Positions 1 through 8,849 are shown, counted from the stretch's first letter. The stretch is DNA of 40,000 bases from Bdellovibrio sp. 28-41-41 (GCA_002256935.1 NCGL01000022.1:1-40000); one strand, 5' to 3'. Notes: a model not told the origin generated them from the letters alone. A program made the numbers and translations.

Positions 1-4
1 TCCT

Positions 5-24
5 GATTTTCAAATTTGAAAATC
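5..24. repeat. 20-bp perfect palindrome
   Basis: The 20 bases GATTTTCAAATTTGAAAATC equal their own reverse complement. The site lies at the window edge, downstream of the antitoxin stop, so its gene context is cut off. It could be a regulator site for a gene outside the window or part of a weak terminator; nothing favours either. Confidence 0.6.
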
Positions 25-65
25 CTGGATCGAAAATGTTTTTTTATTTAATAAAATGAAAATCT

Positions 66-133
66 ATTCAATTAACGCGCTTTATCCGCGAATCTGGGTA
101 TTCAATTAACGCGCTTTATCCGCGAATCTGGGT
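66..133. repeat. Two tandem copies of a 34-bp unit
   Basis: A 34-base unit beginning ATTCAATTAACGCG occurs twice back to back without a mismatch (66-99 and 100-133). Each copy contains CGCG on both sides of a short spacer. The repeat ends seven bases before the antitoxin stop codon, so it lies in the 3' flank of the toxin-antitoxin operon. Its role is unknown; it may be a recombination scar or a recent slippage duplication. Confidence 0.85.
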
Positions 134-139
134 TTAAAG

Positions 140-427
140 TTAAGACGCAATTTTCAATTGAACTTTTAATCCCAACCCCTGGGCGATATCAATCAAACGA
201 TCTGTCGTGATCTTTTGTAAATTCCCGTTCATAATCGCTGTAATCACAGTCCGACCCACATCACTTTTCTCCGCTGCCTGTTGATGAGTCATTTTTTTTC
301 GTTCGATCAAATGGCGAATGGCCACAGCAAGATCTACTCGCATTTTCACCTTCGGACCTTCACTTGTGGGGAGTCCCAGAATTTTGCAAAGTTCTTGAAT
401 ATTTTTAGCTTCTTTGAAATTTTTCAT
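140..427 (-). CDS. HigA-like XRE-family antitoxin
   Basis: 95-residue DNA-binding protein with an XRE helix-turn-helix at about residues 42-80 (MTHQQAAEKSDVGRTVITAI, then TTDRLIDIAQGLGL). It is the second gene of a toxin-first pair, the order typical of HigBA modules. Its ATG overlaps the toxin stop in an ATGA junction, so translation is probably coupled. By family knowledge it should neutralise the toxin and repress the operon by binding the palindrome at 758-777. The family assignment is firm from sequence style; the repression is inferred. Confidence 0.85.
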   Translation of the reverse strand: MKNFKEAKNIQELCKILGLPTSEGPKVKMRVDLAVAIRHLIERKKMTHQQAAEKSDVGRTVITAIMNGNLQKITTDRLIDIAQGLGLKVQLKIAS

Positions 428-747
428 GACCTCATCTCCTTCAATCGTTTTTTTCCGAGTTCTATTTCTTGTGCAGGTGTTTCCTGCGTCTTCTTTTTAA
501 ATAAGTGAAAGACTAAAATTGCATCCGCATTTTTCGTAAAATAGAAAACTCGAAACTGCCCTGTATGATCCTTAATTCGAAGCTCATGCACACCATGCTC
601 AACGACTGGCATCGGACGGCTTACTGGCATTCCCAGATTTTCTCCTTCAGCTAACAATGCAAGAAGCTCTGCCAGCTTCTGCTTAAGGGACAGCTCTAAA
701 TCTTCAAGCTCTTTTGTGACCTTGCGGTGAATACGGATAGCTTTCAC
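424..747 (-). CDS. HigB/RelE-superfamily toxin (Gp49-like)
   Basis: 107-residue protein of the phage-derived Gp49-like branch of the RelE superfamily, whose members usually cleave mRNA on the ribosome. The hallmark is the stretch HELRIKDHTGQFRVFYF near residues 53-69 followed by HLFKKKTQETPAQEI, with a basic C terminus. It begins with a lysine/leucine-rich helix (residues 10-33). It is first in a two-gene operon with the antitoxin and has a 20-bp palindrome just before its start. Toxicity is inferred from the family and the pairing. Confidence 0.87.
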   Translation of the reverse strand: MKAIRIHRKVTKELEDLELSLKQKLAELLALLAEGENLGMPVSRPMPVVEHGVHELRIKDHTGQFRVFYFTKNADAILVFHLFKKKTQETPAQEIELGKKRLKEMRS

Positions 748-757
748 TAAACCCAGT

Positions 758-777
758 ATGTCATAAATTTATGACAT
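758..777. promoter_or_regulatory. Palindromic operator of the toxin-antitoxin operon
   Basis: ATGTCATAAATTTATGACAT is a perfect 20-bp palindrome centred about 20 bp upstream of the toxin ATG. Position and symmetry fit the usual autoregulatory site of XRE antitoxins. The rest of 778-1031 holds no gene I can support. Confidence 0.65.
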
Positions 778-1031
778 TTTCAATGATGAATTATTAGTCT
801 TTTGTTACATTTAGGAGGAAACTTTTCGTCTCATCGCTAACAGGGCACCCATTTGACTCACGAATCAATTCAACAATTTCAAATACCCGTTAACCCATTA
901 GTTTGTTTATCTAATCACAAACAGTTGGAACAATTTCGTTAAAATAAATGCGACACATTTGCTGAAACGTTTTCGTTTCTATCGCTCAAGTTATTGATTT
1001 TATTAGATATTTTAGATCGGAAAAAAATTGG

Positions 1032-1105
1032 CGGGGTGGACGGGACTCGAACCCGCGGCCTTCCGCGTGACAGGCGGACGTTATAACCAACTTAACTACC
1101 ACCCC
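1032..1105 (-). tRNA. tRNA-Asp (GTC)
   Basis: On the minus strand the sequence folds as a complete tRNA: acceptor GGGGTGG with CCACCCC, a D arm closed by GTTA/TAAC, an anticodon loop carrying GTC, and a T arm with GGTTCGAGTCC. The discriminator base is G, as expected for tRNA-Asp. CCA is not encoded. It stands alone between the toxin-antitoxin operon and the lipoprotein gene. Confidence 0.95.
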
Positions 1106-1319
1106 CGTGGTATGCTCAAGAAGAATTATTTATAGTCACCTAAGTGTCGGTAATCAACAAAAAAATTAGGTCACCCTACATGATTTCTCAAAATGGTATG
1201 TCAGCAACTAGTACACTTGAGTGCACCCATGACTAATCCATTAATTATTCACCAAATCAGGTGCTTACATCTCTATACTGCTTAAAAAGCGACCAAATTC
1301 AAGTCACTACGGTTTCTGG

Positions 1320-1350
1320 CCGCCCATTTAATAGGCGGTCAGTTGGACCG
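1320..1350 (+). other. Overlapping alternative hairpins upstream of a lipoprotein gene
   Basis: CCGCC at 1320-1324 can pair with GGCGG at 1334-1338. The overlapping CGGTC at 1336-1340 can instead pair with GACCG at 1346-1350. The two stems exclude each other. The structure lies about 33 nt before the GTG start of the next gene. It could be a leader switch or chance. Nothing else is seen in 1106-1382. Confidence 0.25.
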
Positions 1351-1382
1351 GAAAGTGTAATAGATATCCTCGTGGGGGATCA

Positions 1383-2228
1383 GTGAGCCAATATTTTGCC
1401 AGAACACTTTTAGTTCTATTTGTAGTGGTGATGATGGTCGCTTGTGGTCAACCGGGGCAATTAGGCCTTGAGGCTCCCGCTGTTGGACTTTTAAGTACCG
1501 ATGATGGTGGTAACACGCCAGAACCAGTGCCAGAACCAGTGATAGAGCAGCAAATTAAAAACTGTCGTTCCCTAGCGGCATCTGGAAAACTTCAGATAAA
1601 GAAACAATCGATTCGTTTTGAAGATACGCGTACTGAATCAGGCCGCAGCAAAGTGTGTGAGTTTTCAAGGGATGAAAACCAATCCTTCCTTGAAAACTTA
1701 ACTCAGCTTAACGAGTACCTACGTGCTCGTTACACCCAAACCAGCACGATTGATATTCCAGCCGGCGCCGTTATCTGTGATATGGACATCGAGAGCCCCG
1801 AACAAAACTTTAACTACGACGATATTTTCTTCCTTTCATTTAATAATCAGATCTTAGCGTCTAACCACAGCAAGCAAATCAAAGAAGTGATCAGTGCCGA
1901 GACTATTGTTCATTCAGGAACAGGCCGCAATTTAGCCTTCTATGAATATGATTGGTTAAAAGTCCGCAATACGATGTTTAAAAATGTAGTGAATGATTTC
2001 TGTTTAGGTGGCGAGCAAGGTCTATCTAACTGCCAGTGGCCAGTGACTCAAGAGTTCGGCAAAATCAAACTTAACTTTGATTCCGAAATCCTGACTCGCT
2101 TAGGGGCAAGAGCCATAGGTACTAAACAGGTTTTGAGTTTTGTTATTACAGGTGATAATGATCCCGATTCGGACTGTTACCACCAGCGGTTAGATTTAAA
2201 TCTTGAGGTTAAGTACTACATACCTTAA
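1383..2228 (+). CDS. Lipoprotein of unknown function
   Basis: 281-residue protein with a hydrophobic signal peptide (residues 8-20) ending in a lipobox read as MMVAC, so it is predicted to be lipid-anchored at about Cys21. A short proline/glutamate/valine linker (residues 45-56) leads into a domain of roughly 220 residues with several cysteines that may form disulfides. I recognise no family. The start is GTG, preceded by a G-rich stretch that can serve as ribosome binding site. It converges on murB with about 30 bp between stop codons. It is probably a periplasmic or outer-membrane lipoprotein of lineage-restricted type. Confidence 0.75.
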   Translation: MSQYFARTLLVLFVVVMMVACGQPGQLGLEAPAVGLLSTDDGGNTPEPVPEPVIEQQIKNCRSLAASGKLQIKKQSIRFEDTRTESGRSKVCEFSRDENQSFLENLTQLNEYLRARYTQTSTIDIPAGAVICDMDIESPEQNFNYDDIFFLSFNNQILASNHSKQIKEVISAETIVHSGTGRNLAFYEYDWLKVRNTMFKNVVNDFCLGGEQGLSNCQWPVTQEFGKIKLNFDSEILTRLGARAIGTKQVLSFVITGDNDPDSDCYHQRLDLNLEVKYYIP

Positions 2229-2258
2229 CGTTTGTCGGCGCTACGCACCTTCACCGAA

Positions 2259-3266
2259 CTACCAAAATATAGGTTCTGTTTCCAGCGGGACACCAAAAAC
2301 CTCTACGCAAGCTTGGCGTACGCACTCGGCTAGTTTTACCACGTCCTCACGACGTCCGCTACCTAGGTTCACCATCACCAAGGCTTGCTTATCATACATG
2401 CCCACACTGCCTTGCTGGCGGCCTTTAAAGCCCAATTTATCAATCAATTGCCCCGCCGCCAGTTTAAACTGACCATCGAGTTGTGGGTAGGAAACTAAAT
2501 CGGGCGTGGCTAGCTTTAGCTGAGCCAATTGCTGACCGCTGACGATAGGGTTCTTAAAAAAGCTGCCTACATTAGGAATGACCGCGACATCCGGTAGTTT
2601 CTTGGTGCGAACCTCAATCACTTTTTGAGCCACATCTTGTGGACGGGCAGGCAGTCCATTAAAAGCATGAGCCAGTTCCGCATAGCTAATCACTGGGTTT
2701 GCTTTCTTAAGTAATTGAAATTCTACTTCGGTAATGAAGAAATTTTTAAAGGCGGGCGTTTTAAAAATACTGTGTCGATATTCAAAAAGACATTCCGTAT
2801 TCGTTAGCGAACGAGTGGTTTCTGAATCAAAATCAAAACCATGCACACGGGAAATAAAACGATTTACCTCAACACCATACGCACCCACATTTTGAATCGG
2901 CGCGCCGCCCACGGTTCCTGGAATCAGTGCCAAATTTTCTAAACCATATTGGTGACTAGCAACTGTAGCCATCACAAATTCGTGCCAGTTCATTCCCGAA
3001 GCGCACGCAACGGTGATGTTATCGGGTGTTTCTTGAACGATGCGTGCTCCAGCAAGTTTATTATGAACGACTAAAGCATCGATTTTTTCTGGTAATATTA
3101 AATTAGAACCGCCGCCTAAAACGCGGATAGGTACGTTCTTCTCTTTGGCAAATTGAGTGATGGCGGCAAGGTCAGAGACGTCGGTAAGCTCGGTAAAATA
3201 GCGTGCTATCGAGTTCAGCTTAAATGTATTGTGTTGAATCAGATTAAAATCAGTTTGTTCGGTCAT
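2259..3266 (-). CDS. murB: UDP-N-acetylenolpyruvoylglucosamine reductase MurB
   Basis: 335-residue flavoenzyme that reduces UDP-GlcNAc-enolpyruvate to UDP-MurNAc with NADPH in the cytoplasmic part of peptidoglycan synthesis. Visible hallmarks are the FAD-binding VLGGGSNLIL (about residue 50), LIPGTVGGAPIQNVGAYG (about 118), YRHSIFK (about 165), NVGSFFKNP with the catalytic serine (about 233) and the C-terminal LETEPIFW. The SFFKNP and YRHSIFK forms place it with the E. coli-like type I enzymes. It is not in a mur cluster here; it stands alone downstream of the S1 protein gene on the same strand. Confidence 0.95.
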   Translation of the reverse strand: MTEQTDFNLIQHNTFKLNSIARYFTELTDVSDLAAITQFAKEKNVPIRVLGGGSNLILPEKIDALVVHNKLAGARIVQETPDNITVACASGMNWHEFVMATVASHQYGLENLALIPGTVGGAPIQNVGAYGVEVNRFISRVHGFDFDSETTRSLTNTECLFEYRHSIFKTPAFKNFFITEVEFQLLKKANPVISYAELAHAFNGLPARPQDVAQKVIEVRTKKLPDVAVIPNVGSFFKNPIVSGQQLAQLKLATPDLVSYPQLDGQFKLAAGQLIDKLGFKGRQQGSVGMYDKQALVMVNLGSGRREDVVKLAECVRQACVEVFGVPLETEPIFW

Positions 3267-3326
3267 CGCCTTTCAACCGTAGCATAGTTTGAAGGCGGGT
3301 GGCAATGGGTCGCCCGTTAGCACCGA

Positions 3327-4163
3327 CTATTTTTTAACGAGTTCGATTCCTTTTTCGGTAACCAAGATAACTCGTTTACTGTATAGGCCAGCTAATGCCG
3401 TTTTAAATTTCTTGCGGCTGACTTGAAATACTTGAGCAATCTCTTCCGATGAACTTTTATCGTTCACTTTTAGAGTGCCATTGTTAGCAGCTAATTTTTC
3501 TAAAATAAGACTCGCGATATCATCTAAGGCATCACCACTTGAGTTTTTTAGGATTAAATCAATCTTGCCATCAGGTCTGATTTTGTTGATGTAGGCGTCT
3601 GTGACTGTGCCTAATTTTAAGTTTTCGAAAACTTCAGAGTGGTACAGTAAACCGTCGAATTCATTATTCACTACGCATTTATAACCAAGATCGGTTTTAG
3701 CATAGACTAAAATTTTAGCTTTTTGATTTAATAGCGGCGATGATTCCGGCATGTCTTTAAGGTATTTGTTCGTACGCATAGATGCGGAAATCCGGCCCGA
3801 TTCATCTAGGTACAGGTACACTAAGTATTTTTCGCCAGGAACTACATCACGCGTTTGCTGAGTGTAATGTACAAAAAGGTCCTTATCTAAACCCCAATCC
3901 ATAAACGCACCAACGGTCTCTACAGACTTTAAAGTCAGATAAGCAAATTCACCTACCATGGCTTTAGGTTGTTGAGTCGTTGCGACCAAGCGGTCTTCAG
4001 AATCTAAATACAAAAATACGTTCATTGCTTCGCCAACGGTGAAATCATCAGGAACAAAGCGCTTAGGCAATAGGATTTCGCCCAGGTCTTCTCCATCAAG
4101 GAAGAGCCCATAAATAGTTCGCTTTACAATGTTTAATTGATTCATTTGTCCGATGTTAACCAT
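3327..4163 (-). CDS. CvfB/YitL-like S1-domain RNA-binding protein
   Basis: 278-residue protein built like CvfB: tandem S1-type OB folds followed by a C-terminal winged helix. The clearest S1 stretch is VGAFMDWGLDKDLFVHYTQQ (about residues 82-101); a further S1-like part spans about 145-205, and the winged helix is about 215-275. CvfB proteins bind RNA and affect virulence or gene expression in Firmicutes; the role here is unknown. Two in-frame starts exist, at 4163 and at the ATG six codons on (4145). Neither has a strong ribosome binding site, and the second matches the usual N terminus better. Confidence 0.85.
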   Translation of the reverse strand: MVNIGQMNQLNIVKRTIYGLFLDGEDLGEILLPKRFVPDDFTVGEAMNVFLYLDSEDRLVATTQQPKAMVGEFAYLTLKSVETVGAFMDWGLDKDLFVHYTQQTRDVVPGEKYLVYLYLDESGRISASMRTNKYLKDMPESSPLLNQKAKILVYAKTDLGYKCVVNNEFDGLLYHSEVFENLKLGTVTDAYINKIRPDGKIDLILKNSSGDALDDIASLILEKLAANNGTLKVNDKSSSEEIAQVFQVSRKKFKTALAGLYSKRVILVTEKGIELVKK

Positions 4164-4234
4164 GGGACACTTATCAAGTTTTAAGGGAAATTAAGCAAGG
4201 ACAATGTCTGAGCCAGAAAAAAAATATAGAGTTC

Positions 4235-4960
4235 CTATTGGAACTCAGCAGCCCACCATGCTTGCAGAGTTGCGCAGAATCCACTGCCCATACTGCAGAA
4301 TTCACCGCCTGTGTGGCCTTCAGCGCCGCTCATTTTGCGGATAAGTTTATTGCTTGTAGCTGTACCGCCAGCGAAAGGCGTCGGCGACATCAACGGCCCA
4401 CCAAATAGGTTAGCGTGGGTCCAAGTGTGGCATCGAGTACAGTTGGCAGCAATGAAGGGTCCTACGTTAGCGTTATAGTAGGGTTCAGCTTTAGGTGTGT
4501 AAGCTACATAGGTTTTTGGACTTAATGCTATTAGGTATTCAGCCTTGGCTTCGTGGCCATAGGCATACATTTTTTGTTGGGTGCCGTTGGCAAAGGCAGC
4601 AGGAAGTTTGAATGTAAAATAGTGACCAGCGCTAGCGCCCACGCCAGTTTCTTTCGCGATAACTTCACCGACGTAAGTTCCTGTACCCACAGGGCCATTG
4701 GCATAGAATATAACCTTAATTACTTTAGTTTTGTTCATTGAATCGTAGGCGTAACCATAAGCTTTGCCGTCCGCGTACACTTGAGTGAAACTGCCACTTA
4801 GCTTGCCGCTAAAATCAGTAACCAGTTCTGCGGCTTGTTCTGAATTTGATGAATCAGTAGCTGTCTCTTCTTCACCGCTTGGAGCGCAGTTATTAAAAAA
4901 CATCGTTGTTGTGAAAAAAGAAATAGCTAGGAATGTATACCAGGTTTTATGTGCTTTCAT
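4235..4960 (-). CDS. Lipoprotein with one c-type heme motif
   Basis: 241-residue protein with a signal peptide ending in FFNNC, giving a predicted lipid-anchored Cys25, then a Ser/Glu/Thr-rich linker. A middle domain of about 110 residues is unassigned. Near residue 175 is NCTRCHTW, a CXXCH heme c attachment site, with a possible distal Met in LMSPTP. The C terminus carries two more cysteines (FCSMGSGFC). It is probably a periplasm-facing electron carrier or heme lipoprotein. Ribosome binding is supported by GGAAG and GGGGG just before the ATG. It lies downstream of the VWA lipoprotein gene on the same strand with a hairpin between them. Confidence 0.8.
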   Translation of the reverse strand: MKAHKTWYTFLAISFFTTTMFFNNCAPSGEEETATDSSNSEQAAELVTDFSGKLSGSFTQVYADGKAYGYAYDSMNKTKVIKVIFYANGPVGTGTYVGEVIAKETGVGASAGHYFTFKLPAAFANGTQQKMYAYGHEAKAEYLIALSPKTYVAYTPKAEPYYNANVGPFIAANCTRCHTWTHANLFGGPLMSPTPFAGGTATSNKLIRKMSGAEGHTGGEFCSMGSGFCATLQAWWAAEFQ

Positions 4961-5020
4961 GGGCCCCCACTTCCTTACCAGAATACCTGATTTCTGAGTA
5001 GTTAGGTCTATTTAGTTAAC

Positions 5021-5043
5021 GCCCGTACCACTTTGGTACAGGC
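5021..5043 (-). terminator. Hairpin between two lipoprotein genes
   Basis: GCCCGTACCA (5021-5030) pairs with TGGTACAGGC (5034-5043) around a 3-nt loop, with one mismatch. It lies 14 bp after the stop of the VWA lipoprotein gene, where a terminator is expected. The thymine run is on the plus-strand side (GATTTTT), so on the minus strand it would be an imperfect intrinsic terminator. Confidence 0.45.
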
Positions 5044-5056
5044 GATTTTTACCATT

Positions 5057-6694
5057 TTATTTTAAGCACGTATACTCGACTTCGTAGGCTCCTGGATCTA
5101 GTTCATTTGTAAATTTAATGTTCAGTCCTTCGATAGTATACGACTGAGACAGTACAGCGCCATCCTTCTTGATTACGATAGGGAATTGGATTAAAGGCTG
5201 GCAAGACAACGTCAGTGTTTTAAGCAAACGTCTGATTTCATCGGCGATGCCTGATACCTGCGCGGTGTAATCCATATCACACACATTTCCAAGAACTCCG
5301 CCGGTCATATCGGAAATAGTTTTGTAGCGTTCACCGTAGGAATAGCCATATGTGTTGCGACACCCAGTATCTCCAGGGCGCGTGATGATTGAGTTAAAAT
5401 TGAAACGTTTTTGTCCGCTCCATGTTGAGTTAATCAAGCTTAGCAAACTAGTGGGATCATTTTTTGACGTATTCGCTGATTCATCTTCATCAGAAATCAG
5501 AACGACGGATAACTGCGCACCGTCGCGGAAGAACGATCGGAAATCACTTTCGTTAGCGCCGTAGCGTTCGATAGCGCGATAGACGGAACGGATTCCTTGT
5601 TCATTGCCAGAGCCAGTTTCCGGGCGCTGTAATGTTTGACTCAATAGGTTTTGCGCCGTCGACACTTGCATCGACGCATCGATAATTTTTTTACCGTTGC
5701 CACCCGTTAATGGAATCAAGCGGCCATCGCCTAAATTAATAGTGCGTGGATCTGTCGTTGTGATCGCGATTTGATAGTCTAAGCCTTGCAAGATCGTCAG
5801 AAATTGCGACGTCCGTTGAGCCATGCTCTGCTGTTCGTACTCCATGGATCCTGAGTTATCGATTACAAACAACACGTCGACTTTTTTGTAATTATTAACG
5901 GTTACTTTTTGAACGACGTTTTTGTACAAGCTATGAACAGTCCACGTTACAGAACGTGTGGTGATATTTTGTAAGTCATCTTTAGCCGTTACGGTGAATG
6001 TGTAGGCACCCACTGGTAATTGAGGCAGGGATACTTTGTTGTTCCCGTAGAAGCACGATTTCGTAATACCATTTAATGAACAGTTAACCGATACAGTTTC
6101 CGATCGGTCATCACGAACATAGAATGAAATATCAGCGGCGACACCGACTTCAATACCGGCTGCCGGATAGGTTTGAAATACAACGTCTGGGCCAACATCA
6201 TCGTGGATGATAGATTTGCGATAACATGTTGATCGGCCACCTTCCCAATCTTGAAACATAACGGAATAAGTTACCGATGTATTGAACTCAAGTAGGCTAA
6301 TGCGTTTTTGATCTACGTAATTTTCCCATTGGCCATCGGCGCAGTTTAAGGTCTTTCCAATTTTAATTTTAGACGGAGCTAAAGTTCTAAATGTTAGATC
6401 CACAAATGATTGATTTGTGTAAAGTGCGTCATTGTTGATGGAAAAACCTTCTTCAAATTGAACATCGCCGGGATTTAGAACGGGCGGAGGCAAAGTCCCA
6501 GGGTCATCATTGGGCGGCGTCGTTGGCCCATTATCTTCAACAACAGAGAAATCAACGACGGGAACAGAATCACCAGGTGATTGCGTTACAGATTCCGTTA
6601 TCGAATCGTCATTAATTAATTTGCAGGATGTCGTGAGTGTAATCGTTGAAAGTGCGAATATCGAAAATACGAATAAGCGGTTTAATGAAAACAT
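5057..6694 (-). CDS. VWA-domain lipoprotein
   Basis: 545-residue predicted lipoprotein: signal peptide with lipobox TTSC (Cys24), a proline/aspartate-rich linker (about residues 50-75), Ig/cadherin-like beta regions (about 80-250), then a von Willebrand factor A domain from about residue 265. Its metal-ion site begins VDVLFVIDNSGSM (DxSGS) and continues with the threonine and the LISDEDE segment. VWA domains bind protein ligands through the metal site, so an adhesion or envelope-interaction role is plausible. The start is supported by GAAGGAG upstream. It is transcribed toward the heme lipoprotein gene. Confidence 0.85.
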   Translation of the reverse strand: MFSLNRLFVFSIFALSTITLTTSCKLINDDSITESVTQSPGDSVPVVDFSVVEDNGPTTPPNDDPGTLPPPVLNPGDVQFEEGFSINNDALYTNQSFVDLTFRTLAPSKIKIGKTLNCADGQWENYVDQKRISLLEFNTSVTYSVMFQDWEGGRSTCYRKSIIHDDVGPDVVFQTYPAAGIEVGVAADISFYVRDDRSETVSVNCSLNGITKSCFYGNNKVSLPQLPVGAYTFTVTAKDDLQNITTRSVTWTVHSLYKNVVQKVTVNNYKKVDVLFVIDNSGSMEYEQQSMAQRTSQFLTILQGLDYQIAITTTDPRTINLGDGRLIPLTGGNGKKIIDASMQVSTAQNLLSQTLQRPETGSGNEQGIRSVYRAIERYGANESDFRSFFRDGAQLSVVLISDEDESANTSKNDPTSLLSLINSTWSGQKRFNFNSIITRPGDTGCRNTYGYSYGERYKTISDMTGGVLGNVCDMDYTAQVSGIADEIRRLLKTLTLSCQPLIQFPIVIKKDGAVLSQSYTIEGLNIKFTNELDPGAYEVEYTCLK

Positions 6695-6878
6695 CGAATC
6701 TACTCCTTCAAATTCTGTTTTTTTTACTTCCGCTTACATACTGTATTAGGGCTGCATCCTAGCGGCCTAGGTTCAAATTCTATGAACCGTTTTTAGATTA
6801 TCACGGATTGACCGTTTTTTAAAGATAGCGCGGTTCCCGGGCGCCAATTTGGGAATCTTAAATTTAACGTAATTTATT

Positions 6879-6907
6879 TTGACACTTCAAAGAATCGCTA
6901 ATTGAAT
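6879..6907 (+). promoter_or_regulatory. Possible sigma-70 promoter of the DUF4178 operon
   Basis: TTGACA at 6879-6884 is a perfect -35 box and is followed after 17 bases by TTGAAT, a weak -10. Transcription would start only a few bases before the ATG at 6916, so a nearly leaderless mRNA is implied. The good -35 box is direct; the rest is tentative. Confidence 0.4.
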
Positions 6908-6915
6908 GAGAAGCA

Positions 6916-7605
6916 ATGAAAGATTTTCTGTGTCCTCAATGTGGTGCCGGGCTTAAGTTTACGACGGCGTATGCAGTTTCTACTGTCTGCGAGTTCTGTA
7001 ATTCTTTAGTTGTTCGCCATGATTTAAATTTAGAATTGCTGGGAAAAGAAGCAATATTGCAAGATGATTTGAATCCTCTGCAGGTCGGCACGCGCGGTGT
7101 TTTTAAAAAAACAGGATTTTCTATCAAAGGCGGCGTTAGACTGAATCATCACGAAGGTTTTTGGCAAGAGTGGTTTTTGGAATTAGATAGCCCAACACGG
7201 GATTCTCGGTATGCCTGGCTCGCTCAAGCGCAAGGTGAATATCAATTTTTGTTCGAGCCCGTAGAGCTTCCTAGACAGTCTGCTTCCGAATTTCAAGTTG
7301 GCGCAACCGTGGCTGTTCCGAGTGAAGTCGAGAAGCTACTAGGGAAATGGTCTTCGTCATTAGTTAAAAATGCAGATGCATTTAAAGCTATAGATATACG
7401 AACAGCACAGATGACTCACTTTCTTGGGCAGCTGCCTTGGGCTCCCGATAAAAACCGGCAGCGAACCGTGGCGGAATTATCCTCGACGGACGATGCCAAA
7501 ATGACGATTGAATTTGGTTCTGATAAAACGCTATTGTACTACGGACAAGTTTTAGATTTTGAAGATTTCAAATTTCAAAATTTGAAAGAGGTTAAGGGAT
7601 GGTAA
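6916..7605 (+). CDS. Zinc-ribbon DUF4178 protein (first of operon)
   Basis: 229-residue soluble protein. It opens with a zinc ribbon, CPQCG at residues 6-10 and CEFC at about 26-29, followed by a DUF4178-type beta domain (residues about 55-115) containing GTRGVFKKTGFSIKGGVRL and a conserved-type WQEWFLEL. DUF4178 proteins are found next to DUF350 membrane proteins and aminopropyltransferase-like enzymes in several phyla, as here. The biochemical role is unknown. It is the first of eight genes on this strand and overlaps the next by 7 bp. It was probably duplicated with the next gene, which has the same ribbon and domain. Confidence 0.75.
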   Translation: MKDFLCPQCGAGLKFTTAYAVSTVCEFCNSLVVRHDLNLELLGKEAILQDDLNPLQVGTRGVFKKTGFSIKGGVRLNHHEGFWQEWFLELDSPTRDSRYAWLAQAQGEYQFLFEPVELPRQSASEFQVGATVAVPSEVEKLLGKWSSSLVKNADAFKAIDIRTAQMTHFLGQLPWAPDKNRQRTVAELSSTDDAKMTIEFGSDKTLLYYGQVLDFEDFKFQNLKEVKGW

Positions 7606-8849
7606 AAGCTATCACGTGTCCATCATGTGGAGGCAGCGTTTCCATAAAATACTCGGACACCTCACTCAGCTTCGTGTGTCCGTCTTGCCTGACGGTTATT
7701 TCAAATGATAATACATCCGTTTCGATATTAGTTCGCAATCAACAACTACTGGCTAAGCCTATTATTTCGTTAGGACAACGATTTAAATTTCGCGGTCATG
7801 ATTGGGACGTTATTGGTTTCCTTTTGCGCAGTGATAAAACCGAAGTTTATAAATGGAGCGAGTACTTGCTATTCAATCCCTATGTTGGCTATCGATTTTT
7901 AGTATGTATGGATGGCCATTGGAGTTACGTCACAAAAACGAAATCGGCACCTAAAGTCGATTCGATCCTGCGGTCGGCTAGTTACCTTGGAAAAACTTAC
8001 AGCCTATTTAACAAAGTCAAAATTAAGACTCTATTTGTACTCGGTGAATTTTATTGGCGCGTGAAAGCCAATGAATTAGTTGAGTCCAGTGATTATATAA
8101 ATCCACCAGAAATGTTGTCTTTAGAAAAAGATTCCGACGAAGAGATTTGGTCACTTGCAGAATATATTCCCAAAGGGGATATTGAAACAGCATTTAAATT
8201 AAAAGGCCTAATGCCTCTGGATATGGGGGTGGCGCCCCATCAGCCATCGTCGCACAATGAAGACAAGAAACTTACTATGTACGTCAGCTATTTGATGTGT
8301 GCTTTATTCTTGGTTCAGTTCGGATTTGTTGTTGCTGTGTATCGATCGGATGCTCTGAACCTGACTTACTCAGTTCCAAATTCAAAAGGTTATAAAATAA
8401 CAACGCAGACTTTTGAGATCGGCGAGAAAGCGGGCTACATCGAATCAGAAATTTCAGCACTGGTTTCTAATGATTGGTTTGAAGCCGTGATCGAGGCGGT
8501 CGAAGAAGAATCTGGCGAAGAGTACGAATTTGATCAGGGTGTTGAGTACTATTTGGGTAGCGATTCTGATGGAGCGTGGACCGAAGGTTCGCAGAAAAGT
8601 GAGCGCCGTATTGCTAAGTTGCCTAAAGGCAAATACCACTTAAATATCACTACGGATTCTGGATCAGGCGCGCCAACGAATCTGACCGTTCGAATTACCG
8701 AAGGAAATGTGGCTTGGGGTAATTTCTTCTTCGCGATTTTCATGATGGCGATTTATCCAATGTATTATTTCATGCGCGCCAAGAGTTTCGAGAAAACTCG
8801 TTGGTCACAAAGTGATTATTCACCGTTTTGGAGTCAACACGATGATTAA
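7599..8849 (+). CDS. Zinc-ribbon DUF4178 membrane protein
   Basis: 416-residue protein with an N-terminal zinc ribbon (CPSCGG at residues 6-11, CPSC at about 27-30), a DUF4178 domain (about 60-130, with FRGHDWDVIGFLLRS and WSEYLLF), and two membrane segments at about residues 227-246 and 375-391. Between the membrane segments is a loop of about 125 residues rich in Glu, Asp and Ser, including EAVEEESGEEYEFDQG. It is a longer paralog of the upstream protein and is translationally linked to it (7-bp overlap). The domain order suggests a membrane scaffold with a cytoplasmic metal-binding head. Function is unknown. Confidence 0.75.
   Translation: MVKAITCPSCGGSVSIKYSDTSLSFVCPSCLTVISNDNTSVSILVRNQQLLAKPIISLGQRFKFRGHDWDVIGFLLRSDKTEVYKWSEYLLFNPYVGYRFLVCMDGHWSYVTKTKSAPKVDSILRSASYLGKTYSLFNKVKIKTLFVLGEFYWRVKANELVESSDYINPPEMLSLEKDSDEEIWSLAEYIPKGDIETAFKLKGLMPLDMGVAPHQPSSHNEDKKLTMYVSYLMCALFLVQFGFVVAVYRSDALNLTYSVPNSKGYKITTQTFEIGEKAGYIESEISALVSNDWFEAVIEAVEEESGEEYEFDQGVEYYLGSDSDGAWTEGSQKSERRIAKLPKGKYHLNITTDSGSGAPTNLTVRITEGNVAWGNFFFAIFMMAIYPMYYFMRAKSFEKTRWSQSDYSPFWSQHDD

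Noticed and set aside
66..133. CRISPR array
   Set aside because: The two 34-bp copies abut with no spacer and there are only two; no cas gene is present.
2203..2472. 89-codon open frame overlapping the end of murB
   Set aside because: It is the shadow of murB in another frame, and murB is certain.
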